A DNA stretch of 49,302 bases from an uncultured Blautia sp. (GCA_945864225.1 CAMBAL010000011.1:1-49302); one strand, 5' to 3'. Numbered from the stretch's first letter, positions 17,774 to 26,697 are shown. Numbers and translations are program-made. Notes: generated from the letters alone by a model not told the origin.

Positions 17774-18156
17774 GATGATTTTGTAAGTATTTTCTCAAAA
17801 AGGAGGCCTGTCAGAAACCAGAGAGGAGCATAATCAAGGCGTATGATTCCTTTGATCTGCAGGGGTGTTTCGCTGTAGTCCCAGGGGCATATACCGAAGT
17901 GCTTCAGAACGGAACCGCTGAAGAATTCTGCAAAATAAATTCCGGCAGTATAAATACAACCCCTCAGTACGGCCGGAAGGGAAGAAATTTTCTGATAGAC
18001 CGGTTTGATCAGCGCCGCACAGCCATAAATGGGAAACATCAGAAGTGATGTCTGCCCGGTCATGGTTGCTTCACCGCGTATAAGCGAATGGAGGCCTGTC
18101 CAGAATACTTCCAGACAAAGACCGACAGAGCCGCAAAGCAGGAAATTATGTTTCAT
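17770..18156 (-). CDS. CmpB-family (putative ABC permease) small membrane protein
   Basis: A 128-residue protein with four hydrophobic segments. It opens with MKHNFLLCGSVGLCLEVFWTG, then FPIYGCAALIKPVY, a middle GIYFAEFFSGSVLKHFGICPWDYS and a final YAPLWFLTGLLFEKIL. This pattern fits the ABC_trans_CmpB family of small membrane proteins, whose real role is unknown despite the permease label; no ATPase gene is near. AAAGGTGG lies 9 bp before the ATG. It is divergent from folC and its stop overlaps the pyrB promoter. Confidence 0.75.
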   Translation of the reverse strand: MKHNFLLCGSVGLCLEVFWTGLHSLIRGEATMTGQTSLLMFPIYGCAALIKPVYQKISSLPAVLRGCIYTAGIYFAEFFSGSVLKHFGICPWDYSETPLQIKGIIRLDYAPLWFLTGLLFEKILTKSS

Positions 18157-18207
18157 GGACTGTTACCACCTTTGCATGATTTTAGCCTTATTTTATTATT
18201 GCCCACC

Positions 18208-18236
18208 TTGAAAAAATCATTCACGAATGCTATTAT
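18208..18236 (+). promoter_or_regulatory. folC: Promoter of folC-pheA
   Basis: TTGAAA and TATTAT are spaced by exactly 17 bp. Transcription would start near 18243, which leaves a 100-nt leader and rules out the longest open frame for folC. Confidence 0.7.
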
Positions 18237-18343
18237 TTAGGAGAAATAAATATCGCAGCAGTTCAGCTGTTATGGACGGGCAGATGCCCGGTGCCGTAAG
18301 TGTTATGGACGGCTGCAAATCTATCGTTAACAGGAGCAGACAA

Positions 18344-19639
18344 ATGGACTATCAGCAAAGCCGGGCATATATCAGGGATGCCGAACAGTATGGAAGCGTT
18401 CTTGGCCTAGCCAATATGAAAGAACTTATGAGCCGCCTGGGTAATCCTCAGGACGACTCCAGATATATTCACATCGCCGGAACCAATGGAAAAGGTTCTG
18501 TCATTGCTTATCTTTATACCGTGCTTACAGAAGCCGGTTATCATGTGGGAAGATATATTTCGCCGACGATTTATTCTTACAGGGAAAGAATGGAAGCTGG
18601 CGGAAGGAAAGTCAGCCGTGATAAATTTGCCGGTTACATAACCAGAATTTCCAATGTAATTAACGAAATGACTGCGGAGGGGCTGCCGCATCCGACTCCT
18701 TTTGAAATCGAAACAGCCGCAGCTTTTCTTTTTTTTCAGGAAGAAAAGTGTGATCTGGTTCTTCTGGAGGTGGGAATGGGCGGTGATATGGACGCCACAA
18801 ATATTATCAAAGCCCCGCTTCTTGCAGTGATTGTGTCTATAAGTCCGGATCATCAGGGCTTTCTCGGAAATACCCTGAGCGAGATCGCGGAGAAAAAAGC
18901 AGGTATCATCAAACATGGATGTGAGGCTGTGACAGTCGTGCAGCAGCCGGAAGTCAGAAAGGTGCTGACTGATACCTGCAATCGCGAAAAGGTGCCGCTG
19001 CATATCGCAGACAGGAACGAAGCCAGAGTTGTGGAAGCAGATTGTTTTGGCCAGAAGTTCTGCTATCAGGAGGAAACTTATGAGATATCTCTTGCAGGTG
19101 CCTATCAGACGGAAAATGCAGTTCTTGCACTGAAGACGCTGGAACTTCTAGAAAACCGCGGTCTTCCGACCACCATTGCCCAGAGAAAGCAGGGGCTGAA
19201 ACATACCTGCTGGGGAGGCCGTTTTACTGTACTCGGGAAAGAGCCGTTGTTTATTGTGGATGGAGCGCATAATCCGGGGGCAGCGGATATGCTGGCGGCT
19301 TCCATCAGGCGTTATTTTGCGGGACGGAATATTTATTATATCATGGGGGTATTCCGTGACAAAGATTACAGGACCGTGATTGAGAAAACACATTCTTATG
19401 CCGGAAAGATCCTGACGATTCAGACTCCGGACAATCCACGGGCACTTCCGGCTGAGGAGCTGGCAGAAACTGTGAAGGAGTATCATTCGGATGTGGAGGC
19501 AATGAAAAGCATTTCCGCAGCTGTTGACCGGGTTTATGAACTGGCAGCGCCGGAGGATGTGATTCTTGCATTTGGTTCTCTGTCATTTATCGGAGAACTG
19601 ACAAAAATCGTACAGAATAAAGAGAGGATAAAATCATGA
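18344..19639 (+). CDS. folC: Folylpolyglutamate synthase / dihydrofolate synthase
   Basis: Mur-ligase-type ATP enzyme that adds glutamate to folates. The ATP loop is HIAGTNGKGSV. Further family motifs are LLEVGMGGDMDATN, ISPDHQGFLGNT, and the C-terminal domain start FIVDGAHNPGA. I start at MDYQQSRAY, 7 bp after AGGAG; 39 extra upstream codons encode no conserved sequence and lie partly before the predicted transcription start. With this start it has 431 residues, normal for FolC. It overlaps pheA by 4 bp (ATGA), so the two are coupled. Whether it also makes dihydrofolate cannot be told from sequence. Confidence 0.93.
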   Translation: MDYQQSRAYIRDAEQYGSVLGLANMKELMSRLGNPQDDSRYIHIAGTNGKGSVIAYLYTVLTEAGYHVGRYISPTIYSYRERMEAGGRKVSRDKFAGYITRISNVINEMTAEGLPHPTPFEIETAAAFLFFQEEKCDLVLLEVGMGGDMDATNIIKAPLLAVIVSISPDHQGFLGNTLSEIAEKKAGIIKHGCEAVTVVQQPEVRKVLTDTCNREKVPLHIADRNEARVVEADCFGQKFCYQEETYEISLAGAYQTENAVLALKTLELLENRGLPTTIAQRKQGLKHTCWGGRFTVLGKEPLFIVDGAHNPGAADMLAASIRRYFAGRNIYYIMGVFRDKDYRTVIEKTHSYAGKILTIQTPDNPRALPAEELAETVKEYHSDVEAMKSISAAVDRVYELAAPEDVILAFGSLSFIGELTKIVQNKERIKS

Positions 19640-20781
19640 TAGATTTACTGGACTGCCGGAGAGAAATCGATGAAATTGATAACGAGATTATCCGGCTCTT
19701 CGAGAAACGTATGAAAGTCTGTGAGGATGTAGCGGAATATAAGATCGCTACCGGCAAAAAAGTGCTGGATCCGGAACGGGAACATTCCAAGATTCAGGCG
19801 CTGCGCGAAAAGGCACACGGAGATTTTAATGCCCTTGGAGCCCAGGAACTTTTTCAGCAGATCATGGCGATCAGCCGCAAACGCCAGTATCAGCTTCTCA
19901 CAGAGCATGGTGTGGAAGAAGAAAAAGATTACGAAATGGTGGATGAACTTCCTCTGGAAAATGTCAGCGTGGTCTTTCAGGGCGTGGAAGGCGCTTACAG
20001 CTACGCTGCCATGCGTGCCTATTTTGAAGGAAAGATCAACAGCTACCATGTAAAAACCTGGCGGGATGCCATGGAAGAGGTGGCAGGCGGAAGAGCAGAT
20101 TATGCAGTGCTTCCGATTGAAAATTCCACGGCGGGGATTGTGGCGGATATTTATGATCTTCTGACAGAATACCAGCTTTATATTGTGGGGGAACAGCCTG
20201 TCCGTGTGGATCATGTACTGCTGGGATTGCCGGGGGCATCTCTGGATGATGTCAAAAAAGTGTACTCCCATCCGCAGGGGCTTGCCCAGTGCAGCAAATT
20301 CCTGGAGGAACATCCGCAGTGGGAAAAGGTGAAAGAAATCAATACTGCCGGTGCTGCCAAGAAGGTGCAGGAGGAGCAGGATAAGACTCATGCAGCCATT
20401 GCCAGCAGAGAAGCCGGAAAGGTGTTCGGGCTTCAGGTGCTTGCAGAAAATATCTGTCATAACGGGCAGAATGTGACGAGATTTATCATTGTCAGCAGAA
20501 ATCCGGTTTATGTAAAAAAAGCCAATAAAATCAGTGTCTGCTTTGAGCTGCTTCATTCCAGCGGAACTCTTTACAATATGCTTTCTCATATTATTTATAA
20601 TGGATTGAATATGACAAAAATAGAGTCACGCCCGATTCCGGGGAAAAACTGGGAATACCGTTTCTTTGTGGATTTTGAAGGAAATCTGGAGGAAAGCGCG
20701 GTAAAGAATGCACTGCGCGGACTTCAGGCAGAAGCCAACCGCATGCGTGTGCTTGGCTGCTATGCAGTGACGATGGAATAG
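19636..20781 (+). CDS. pheA: Bifunctional chorismate mutase / prephenate dehydratase
   Basis: Converts chorismate to prephenate and then phenylpyruvate for phenylalanine synthesis. The AroQ-type mutase domain spans about residues 1-90 (LLDCRREIDEIDNEIIRLFEKR; catalytic R and K in EYKIATGKKV). The dehydratase domain spans about 108-285, with ENSTAGIVADIYDLL and the signature TRF in NVTRFIIV. A C-terminal ACT domain with the Phe-binding motif ESRPIPGKNW follows, so feedback inhibition by Phe is expected. It is coupled to folC through ATGA. Confidence 0.96.
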   Translation: MIDLLDCRREIDEIDNEIIRLFEKRMKVCEDVAEYKIATGKKVLDPEREHSKIQALREKAHGDFNALGAQELFQQIMAISRKRQYQLLTEHGVEEEKDYEMVDELPLENVSVVFQGVEGAYSYAAMRAYFEGKINSYHVKTWRDAMEEVAGGRADYAVLPIENSTAGIVADIYDLLTEYQLYIVGEQPVRVDHVLLGLPGASLDDVKKVYSHPQGLAQCSKFLEEHPQWEKVKEINTAGAAKKVQEEQDKTHAAIASREAGKVFGLQVLAENICHNGQNVTRFIIVSRNPVYVKKANKISVCFELLHSSGTLYNMLSHIIYNGLNMTKIESRPIPGKNWEYRFFVDFEGNLEESAVKNALRGLQAEANRMRVLGCYAVTME

Positions 20782-20917
20782 AGCGTAGGAAACATTGCAG
20801 AACAAGCTGCGGAGAAAGAATAGAAATACAAGAAAAATATATTGTGATAAAAACATCCTGCAGATGCAGAATGAGATTACAATGCGAAAAAGCATGAAAT
20901 ACGAGGAGAATGAAAAA

Positions 20918-22225
20918 ATGGTTAGGATTCAGGAATGTGTACTCTACCGTGATTTTCAGCACGGAGAGATTCTGGAGAAAATGACAGCTCTGATGAATGC
21001 CTGTGAGAGTGGTCAGGAACAGTTAAAAGAACAGGAAAATACGTTTTTTGAGTGTATGAACGGTCTGGTGGAAATGGCAGGTTCCTACGGATTTTCCGGG
21101 AATCTGTGGCACAATTATCTGACGTTCCTTCTGGTCAATCACGAAAATGCCTTCAGTACGGCGAGTGAAATCAGGGGAGCAGTGGAAGGCAGTATCAATG
21201 AGCTTGCAAGAAATGATTTTGCAATCTTTAAAGAACTGTATGATTTTGATCTGGAAAAGCTTGGAAGTGTGTTTGGAACTGCATGCTGTAAGGTCATCTG
21301 CGACTATCAGAATGTCAATGGCAACAGCAAGATGTTCAATTCCAGAATCCGTGACAGAATCTGCAGTATGAGCAGAACACTGGCTGCTGCAGAGACAACG
21401 GAAGAATTTATGGAAGACATGGTGCAGTTTTACAAGGATTTTGGTGTAGGCAAGCTGGGACTGCACAAGGCGTTCCGCATTGCACATGATGACAATGGAA
21501 AAGTAGTCATCGAACCGATTACCAGGATTGCTCATGTGCAGCTGGATGATCTGGTGGGCTATGAGATTCCGAAGAAGAAACTCATTGAGAATACCGAAGC
21601 ATTTGTCAGGGGAAGAAAATCCAACAACTGTCTGTTGTTTGGAGATGCCGGCACCGGCAAATCATCCAGTATTAAGGGAATCCTGAACCGTTACTATGAC
21701 GAGGGACTCCGTATTATTGAAGTTTATAAGCATCAGTTCCAGGATCTGAATGATGTGATCGCTCAGATCAAGAACCGGAATTATAAGTTTATTATTTATA
21801 TGGACGATCTGTCCTTTGAAGAATTTGAAATCGAATACAAATATCTGAAAGCAGTAATTGAGGGCGGTCTGGAGAAAAAACCGGACAATATTCTGATTTA
21901 TGCCACGAGCAACCGGCGCCATCTGGTACGCGAGCGTTCCAGTGATAAGCTGGAGATTATGGATGATGACGATCTGCATTCTTCCGATACCGTGCAGGAG
22001 AAGCTTTCCCTGGTATACCGTTTTGGCGTTCGTATCTATTTCGGTGCTCCGAACAAAAAAGAATTCCAGAATATCGTCAGAGTTCTGGCACAGCGTTACG
22101 GAATTACCATGCCGGAAGAACAGCTCATGCTGGAAGCCAACAAATGGGAATTGTCCCACGGCGGCCTGACCGGAAGAACAGCGCAGCAGTTTATTGATTA
22201 TCTGCTTGGAACAGTGGAAAATTAA
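20918..22225 (+). CDS. DUF815-family P-loop ATPase
   Basis: An AAA-like ATPase of unknown role. The Walker A motif is GDAGTGKSSS, Walker B-like is FIIYMDDLSFEEFE, and a sensor-1-like YATSNRRHL follows. The N-terminal half is helical and without known motifs. I chose the ATG of MVRIQECVLY, 9 bp after GAGGAG; in-frame upstream ATGs have weaker sites, so the N-terminus is uncertain by up to 18 residues. It is directly followed by ppx and ppk on the same strand, which suggests a link to polyphosphate or starvation physiology, but that is inference from position only. Confidence 0.82.
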   Translation: MVRIQECVLYRDFQHGEILEKMTALMNACESGQEQLKEQENTFFECMNGLVEMAGSYGFSGNLWHNYLTFLLVNHENAFSTASEIRGAVEGSINELARNDFAIFKELYDFDLEKLGSVFGTACCKVICDYQNVNGNSKMFNSRIRDRICSMSRTLAAAETTEEFMEDMVQFYKDFGVGKLGLHKAFRIAHDDNGKVVIEPITRIAHVQLDDLVGYEIPKKKLIENTEAFVRGRKSNNCLLFGDAGTGKSSSIKGILNRYYDEGLRIIEVYKHQFQDLNDVIAQIKNRNYKFIIYMDDLSFEEFEIEYKYLKAVIEGGLEKKPDNILIYATSNRRHLVRERSSDKLEIMDDDDLHSSDTVQEKLSLVYRFGVRIYFGAPNKKEFQNIVRVLAQRYGITMPEEQLMLEANKWELSHGGLTGRTAQQFIDYLLGTVEN

Positions 22226-22263
22226 TGCGGTAACAGGGAACCGCTGAAGAAGGAGATGGGGAT

Positions 22264-23802
22264 ATGGCAGTGACAACTTTTGCAGCAATTGATGTGGGGT
22301 CATACGAAACCAGTATGAAAATCTTTGAATTTTCGAGAAAGGCGGGATTCAAAGAACTGAACTACGTAAGATATCGTCTGGAATTGGGAAGGGGTTCTTA
22401 TACGGGTGGTCGTCTGGATGTCAATATGGTGGATGAGCTGTGCGAGATTCTGCAGGATTTCAAAAAGATGATGAAGGAGTTCGGTGTGGAGGAATACCGG
22501 GCATGCGCAACCAGTGCATTTCGCGAATTGAAAAATCCAATCCTGATCATTGAGCAGATTTATCAGAGAACAGGCGTAAGAATTGAAGTATTAAGTAATG
22601 CGGAGCAGCATTTCCTGGGGTACAAATCAATCGCAGCCATTGAAACCGGATTTAAGAAAATGATCCAGAAAGGAACCGCCATTCTGGATGTGGGCGGCGG
22701 CAGCCTGCAGGTCTCTCTGTTTGACAAGGATGCGCTGGTGACCACGCAGAGTTTGAAAATGGGAAGTCTTCGTATCCGTGAACGTCTGAAAGAGCTTGGC
22801 AAGCAGAATATCCATTATGACCAGCTGATTGAAGAATTTATCCGAAATGACCTGACTGCCTTTCAGCGGCTGCATCTGAAAGACCGGGATATCAAAAATG
22901 TGATTCTCATGGGAGATCTTCTGACAGACACGATCTTCAAAGAAGAACTGGACGATCATATTATTACCAGAGCGGAATTTATCAACCGTTATCAGAATAC
23001 GGTAGATAAGACGGAAGAAGTTCTGGCGGAAGAACTTGGGATGGATGAAGAATATGCCTCCCTTGTCATTCCAACGATGGTCATCTGTAAGAATTTCCTG
23101 GATATTTTCAATGCGGAGTCCATCTGGGTTCCCGGAGTTTCCCTTCTTGACGGGCTTGCCTATGATTTTGGCGAGAAGAAGAAATTCATTAAGAGTGTTC
23201 ACAATTTTGAGAATGATATTCTGGTGGCTTCCAGAAATATTGCAAAGCGCTATTCCAGCGGAAAGAATCATATTCAGGGAACGACAGATCTGGCACTGAC
23301 TATTTTTGACAGCATGAAGAAGGTGCATGGCATGGGCTCCAGAGAACGGCTGCTTCTCCAGATTGCCGTACAGCTTCATGACTGCGGAAAATACATCAGT
23401 CTCGGAGATGTGGCAGAGTGTTCCTACCGGATCATTATGGCAACAGAAATAATCGGGCTTTCCACGGAGGAGAGACAGATCATTGCCAATGCGGTGCGGT
23501 ATAATACGACAGAATTTGTATATTATGATGAAAGGAACGATGATGGTTCCGGCCTTGACAGGAAACGTTATCTTCTTGTGGCAAAACTGACGGCAATTCT
23601 CCGTCTGGCCAATGCGATGGACAGAAGCCATTATCAGAAAGTACAGGGGCTGCGCGCAGTTCTGAAAGACAGAGAACTGCAGCTGATCATCGATTCCAAT
23701 CGTGATATTTCTCTGGAATTGGGACTGCTGAAAGATAAGGTCAAGTTCTTTGAGGAAGTATTTGGTATCCGTCTGGTTCTCAGACGCAAGAGAAAAATGT
23801 AG
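22264..23802 (+). CDS. ppx: Ppx/GppA-type phosphatase with C-terminal HD domain
   Basis: Predicted exopolyphosphatase, which releases phosphate from polyphosphate ends. The ASKHA-fold N-terminal half has AAIDVGSYETSMKI and the second phosphate loop LDVGGGSLQVSLF. A catalytic-type Glu lies in the CATSAFRELKNP region. The C-terminal HD domain (H372-D373 in LHDCGKYISLGD) is typical of the 500-residue form. AAGGAGATG lies upstream of the start. It is next to ppk, which makes the polymer; this pairing supports a polyphosphate role over pppGpp hydrolysis, though GppA activity cannot be excluded. Confidence 0.87.
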   Translation: MAVTTFAAIDVGSYETSMKIFEFSRKAGFKELNYVRYRLELGRGSYTGGRLDVNMVDELCEILQDFKKMMKEFGVEEYRACATSAFRELKNPILIIEQIYQRTGVRIEVLSNAEQHFLGYKSIAAIETGFKKMIQKGTAILDVGGGSLQVSLFDKDALVTTQSLKMGSLRIRERLKELGKQNIHYDQLIEEFIRNDLTAFQRLHLKDRDIKNVILMGDLLTDTIFKEELDDHIITRAEFINRYQNTVDKTEEVLAEELGMDEEYASLVIPTMVICKNFLDIFNAESIWVPGVSLLDGLAYDFGEKKKFIKSVHNFENDILVASRNIAKRYSSGKNHIQGTTDLALTIFDSMKKVHGMGSRERLLLQIAVQLHDCGKYISLGDVAECSYRIIMATEIIGLSTEERQIIANAVRYNTTEFVYYDERNDDGSGLDRKRYLLVAKLTAILRLANAMDRSHYQKVQGLRAVLKDRELQLIIDSNRDISLELGLLKDKVKFFEEVFGIRLVLRRKRKM

Positions 23803-23813
23803 AGGTGGGTGCA

Positions 23814-25976
23814 ATGATGGATCTGAAAAATTTTGAAAAACCGGAATATTTTGTAAACAGAGAGTTGAGCTGGCTGAAGTTTGATGAAAGGGTTCTGAGT
23901 GAAGCAAAGGATAAAAGTCTTCCACTGTTTGACAGGCTGAAATTTTTAAGTATTACTTCTTCCAATCTGGATGAATTTTATATGGTGCGTGTGGCGTCTC
24001 TGAAAGATCAGGTGCATGCCGGATATGAAAAAACGGACATTGCCGGACTGACACCGAAGGAACAGCTGAAAGAAATCAGCGCCCAGACCCATGAACTGGT
24101 GCATACACAGTATAATACGCTGACCCGTTCTCTCCTCCCTCTTCTGGAAAAAGCAGGATTACATATGATTCTGGAGCATGAGGAGCTTACGGATGATCAG
24201 AAAGAGTATGTGGACCGCTATTTTGAGGATAATGTTTATCCGGTATTGACTCCTATGGCGATGGATTCTTCCAGACCGTTCCCGCTGATCCGGAATAAGA
24301 CATTGAATATCGGAGCACTGATTTCGAAAAAAGACCGCAAAAAAGACAAAGAAGTACTGGAATTTGCCACGGTGCAGGTTCCCTCCGTGCTGCCGCGTGT
24401 GATTGAGATCCCGTCCGGCAAAGAGGGTGTGAGAGCAGTGATCATGCTGGAGGAGATTATCGAGAGAAATATCGGTAAACTGTTTTTGAGCAATGATGTG
24501 GTATGTGCCCATCCGTACCGTATTATGAGAAATGCGGATCTGAGTATTGACGAGGATGAAGCAGAGGATCTTCTGGTAGAAATCCAGAAGCAGCTGAAAA
24601 AGCGTCAGTGGGGAGAAGTGATCCGTCTGGAAGTGGAAGACAAGATGGATAAACGTCTTCTGAAAATACTGAAAACAGAATTTGAAATTAAAAATGAAGA
24701 TATCTTTTCCATCAGCGGTCCGCTGGATCTGACGATGCTGATGAAGGTTTACGGACTGGACGGCTTTGATGAGTACAAGACGCCGAAATATGTACCTGCT
24801 CCTGTGCCGGCTTTTCAGAATGACAAGGATATTTTCCAGGTTATCCGTGAGGGAGATGTATTTTTGCATCACCCGTATATGAGCTTTGATCCTGTTGTGA
24901 ATTTTGTGCGTCAGGCTGCAAAAGATCCGGATGTTCTGGCTATCAAACAGACGCTGTATCGTGTCAGCGGCAATTCTCCGATCATTGCGGCACTTGCACA
25001 GGCTGCCGAGAACGGCAAGCAGGTTTCCGTTCTGGTGGAGTTGAAAGCGCGCTTCGATGAGGAGCACAATATCGTCTGGGCGAAAATGCTGGAAAAAGCG
25101 GGCTGTCATGTTATTTACGGTCTTGTGGGATTGAAGACACACAGCAAGATTACCCTGGTGGTCAGAAGAGAGGAAACCGGAATCCGCAGATATGTGCATA
25201 TGGCGACCGGTAACTATAATGATTCCACTGCCAAACTTTATACAGACTGTGGCGTGTTCAGCTGCGACGAACGTTTCGGAGAAGATGCAACAGCCGTATT
25301 TAATATGCTTTCCGGTTATTCGGAACCGAAGCGATGGAACAAACTGATCGTGGCTCCAATCTGGATGAAGAATCGTTTCCTGAAGCTGATCGAGAGAGAA
25401 GCGGAAAATGCGAAAAACGGGCTTCCGGCTTATATCCGTGCAAAGATGAATTCTCTCTGTGATCCGGTGATCATGTCAGCTTTGTATTATGCGTCCTCCT
25501 GCGGGGTACAGATCGATCTTCTGGTGCGCGGTATCTGCTGTCTGAAAGTGGGCATTCCTGGTGTCAGTGAGAATATCCATGTACGCTCCATTGTTGGGGA
25601 ATTTCTGGAACACAGCCGTATTTTCTGTTTCTGCAATGGCGGAAATGAAGAAGTTTATATGGGAAGTGCAGACTGGATGCCGCGTAATCTGGACCGCCGT
25701 GTGGAGATTGTCTTCCCTGTAGAAGACGAGTCGATTCGTGCGGAAGCCATCCATGTTCTGGATCTGGAATTTAAAGACAATGTTAAAGCACATATTCTTC
25801 AGCCGGATGGAACTTATGTGAAACTGGATAAGAGAGGAAAGGCGCTTGTCAATTCCCAGATGGAATTCTGCAGAGAAGCGCAGGAAAAAGCGGCCGGAAA
25901 TAAAAAGCAGAATAAAGAAAAGTCCAGAGTTTTCGTTCCGGCAGAACCGGCAGAGGATCCTGAGGAAGAGAAGTAA
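23814..25976 (+). CDS. ppk: Polyphosphate kinase 1
   Basis: Reversibly makes polyphosphate from ATP. The N-terminal domain starts NRELSWLKFDERVL. The two phospholipase-D-like C-terminal domains carry the histidines H443 in GLKTHSKI (the autophosphorylated one by analogy) and H600 in FLEHSRI. Other family motifs are LAIKQTLYRVSG and VHMATGNYNDSTA. The length of 720 residues fits PPK1. The start is chosen by GAGGTG 6 bp upstream; an ATG one codon later is equally possible. The C-terminus has a charged Lys/Glu-rich tail. It follows ppx within about 10 bp, so the two form one operon. Confidence 0.95.
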   Translation: MMDLKNFEKPEYFVNRELSWLKFDERVLSEAKDKSLPLFDRLKFLSITSSNLDEFYMVRVASLKDQVHAGYEKTDIAGLTPKEQLKEISAQTHELVHTQYNTLTRSLLPLLEKAGLHMILEHEELTDDQKEYVDRYFEDNVYPVLTPMAMDSSRPFPLIRNKTLNIGALISKKDRKKDKEVLEFATVQVPSVLPRVIEIPSGKEGVRAVIMLEEIIERNIGKLFLSNDVVCAHPYRIMRNADLSIDEDEAEDLLVEIQKQLKKRQWGEVIRLEVEDKMDKRLLKILKTEFEIKNEDIFSISGPLDLTMLMKVYGLDGFDEYKTPKYVPAPVPAFQNDKDIFQVIREGDVFLHHPYMSFDPVVNFVRQAAKDPDVLAIKQTLYRVSGNSPIIAALAQAAENGKQVSVLVELKARFDEEHNIVWAKMLEKAGCHVIYGLVGLKTHSKITLVVRREETGIRRYVHMATGNYNDSTAKLYTDCGVFSCDERFGEDATAVFNMLSGYSEPKRWNKLIVAPIWMKNRFLKLIEREAENAKNGLPAYIRAKMNSLCDPVIMSALYYASSCGVQIDLLVRGICCLKVGIPGVSENIHVRSIVGEFLEHSRIFCFCNGGNEEVYMGSADWMPRNLDRRVEIVFPVEDESIRAEAIHVLDLEFKDNVKAHILQPDGTYVKLDKRGKALVNSQMEFCREAQEKAAGNKKQNKEKSRVFVPAEPAEDPEEEK

Positions 25977-25988
25977 GCGTTTTACAGA

Positions 25989-26044
25989 CTGTACAGTACT
26001 TACGGGTGATATGCCCTGTGAAGTGCTGTGCAGTTTTATTTTAT
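25989..26044 (+). terminator. Terminator of ppk
   Basis: A 13-bp stem (CTGTACAGTACTT with AAGTGCTGTGCAG, two G-U pairs), extended inside by GGG/CCC, is followed by TTTTATTTTATC. A second hairpin follows at 26043-26077 (TATCATAGG/CCTATGATA). Its loop repeats the 12-nt AAGTGCTGTGCA from the first stem, so alternative pairing is possible. Confidence 0.7.
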
Positions 26045-26212
26045 CATAGGAAAGTGCTGTGCATTTGCCTATGATATAAAAAGCCCTTCGGGCAGGATTC
26101 TGGAGCAGACGAGTGAATGACAAGGATCGATTGATTTACAAAATTGACGATCAAAATGTATATATTCTTGCATGTCGTTATTATTATGGAGACAGATGAT
26201 ATTGTATATATA

Positions 26213-26254
26213 AAAAAGTGTAGCCTGCATTCAAAAAATGTAACTACACTTTTT
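26213..26254. terminator. Bidirectional hairpin before the tRNA-Glu genes
   Basis: An 11-bp stem (AAAAAGTGTAG / CTACACTTTTT) has A- and T-rich ends on both strands. The stretch 26078-26212 between the ppk terminator and this hairpin shows only a small GCCC-TTC-GGGC hairpin and no gene. Confidence 0.55.
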
Positions 26255-26270
26255 ATGTCCGAAAATAAGA

Positions 26271-26294
26271 AAAACCTTGAAAAATCAAGGTTTT
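26271..26294 (-). terminator. Terminator of the minus-strand tRNA-Glu
   Basis: On the minus strand, AAAACCTTGA pairs with TCAAGGTTTT, followed by T-rich sequence. It lies 17 bp after the tRNA 3' end. Confidence 0.7.
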
Positions 26295-26310
26295 CGTTGA
26301 ATATTCCTAG

Positions 26311-26382
26311 CAGCCAGTACGGGAATCGAACCCGTGTTTTCGCCGTGAGAGGGCGACGTCTTGACCCCTTGACCAACTGGCC
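26311..26382 (-). tRNA. tRNA-Glu (anticodon CTC), copy 1
   Basis: A 72-nt tRNA with acceptor GGCCAGT/ACTGGCT, discriminator G73, anticodon stem TCGCC/GGCGA around loop CTCTCAC (anticodon CTC), and T loop TTCGATT. It is identical base for base to the plus-strand copy at 26546-26617. CCA is not encoded. Confidence 0.95.
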
Positions 26383-26402
26383 ATGTCTTAACCGACTTGT
26401 TC

Positions 26403-26431
26403 AGTATACACCAGTTCTGAGAAATATGCAA
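26403..26431 (-). promoter_or_regulatory. Promoter of tRNA-Glu copy 1
   Basis: On the minus strand, TTGCAT and TATACT are spaced by 17 bp. The same hexamers serve the divergent copy. Confidence 0.75.
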
Positions 26432-26497
26432 GCACTTTTTTTTCTTTATCAAAATTTTTTTGTTTTATCAAAAATTCTTAAAAATATAAAAAAAGAC

Positions 26498-26525
26498 TTG
26501 CATTTTTCGTAAAGTAGTGTATACT
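26498..26525 (+). promoter_or_regulatory. Promoter of tRNA-Glu copy 2
   Basis: TTGCAT and TATACT are spaced by 16 bp, with the -10 box 20 bp before the tRNA. The upstream region resembles that of copy 1, so the inverted repeat reaches into the promoters with some divergence. Confidence 0.75.
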
Positions 26526-26545
26526 AAATAAGTCAGTTAAAACAA

Positions 26546-26617
26546 GGCCAGTTGGTCAAGGGGTCAAGACGTCGCCCTCTCACGGCGAAAACACGGGTTC
26601 GATTCCCGTACTGGCTG
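26546..26617 (+). tRNA. tRNA-Glu (anticodon CTC), copy 2
   Basis: Identical in all 72 bases to the minus-strand copy, with anticodon CTC read from loop CTCTCAC. The two genes point away from each other across a 163-bp AT-rich spacer that carries both promoters. Confidence 0.95.
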
Positions 26618-26630
26618 TTAGAAATGATAA

Positions 26631-26667
26631 AAACCAATCAAGCAGATACTTGATTGGTTTTTTTTTC
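26631..26667 (+). terminator. Terminator of tRNA-Glu copy 2
   Basis: AAACCAATCAAG pairs with CTTGATTGGTTT around a 6-nt loop and is followed by a run of T. The topoisomerase promoter starts immediately after. Confidence 0.9.
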
Positions 26668-26697
26668 TTGCCAAACAGGTAGAAAATGGGTTATCAT
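26668..26697 (+). promoter_or_regulatory. Possible promoter of the topoisomerase pair
   Basis: TTGCCA and TATCAT are spaced by 18 bp, about 90 bp before the B-subunit start. Confidence 0.45.

Noticed and set aside
26044-26376. Minus-strand 110-codon frame through tRNA-Glu and the ppk terminator
   Set aside because: It encodes the tRNA and two hairpins in translation; it is a chance frame.
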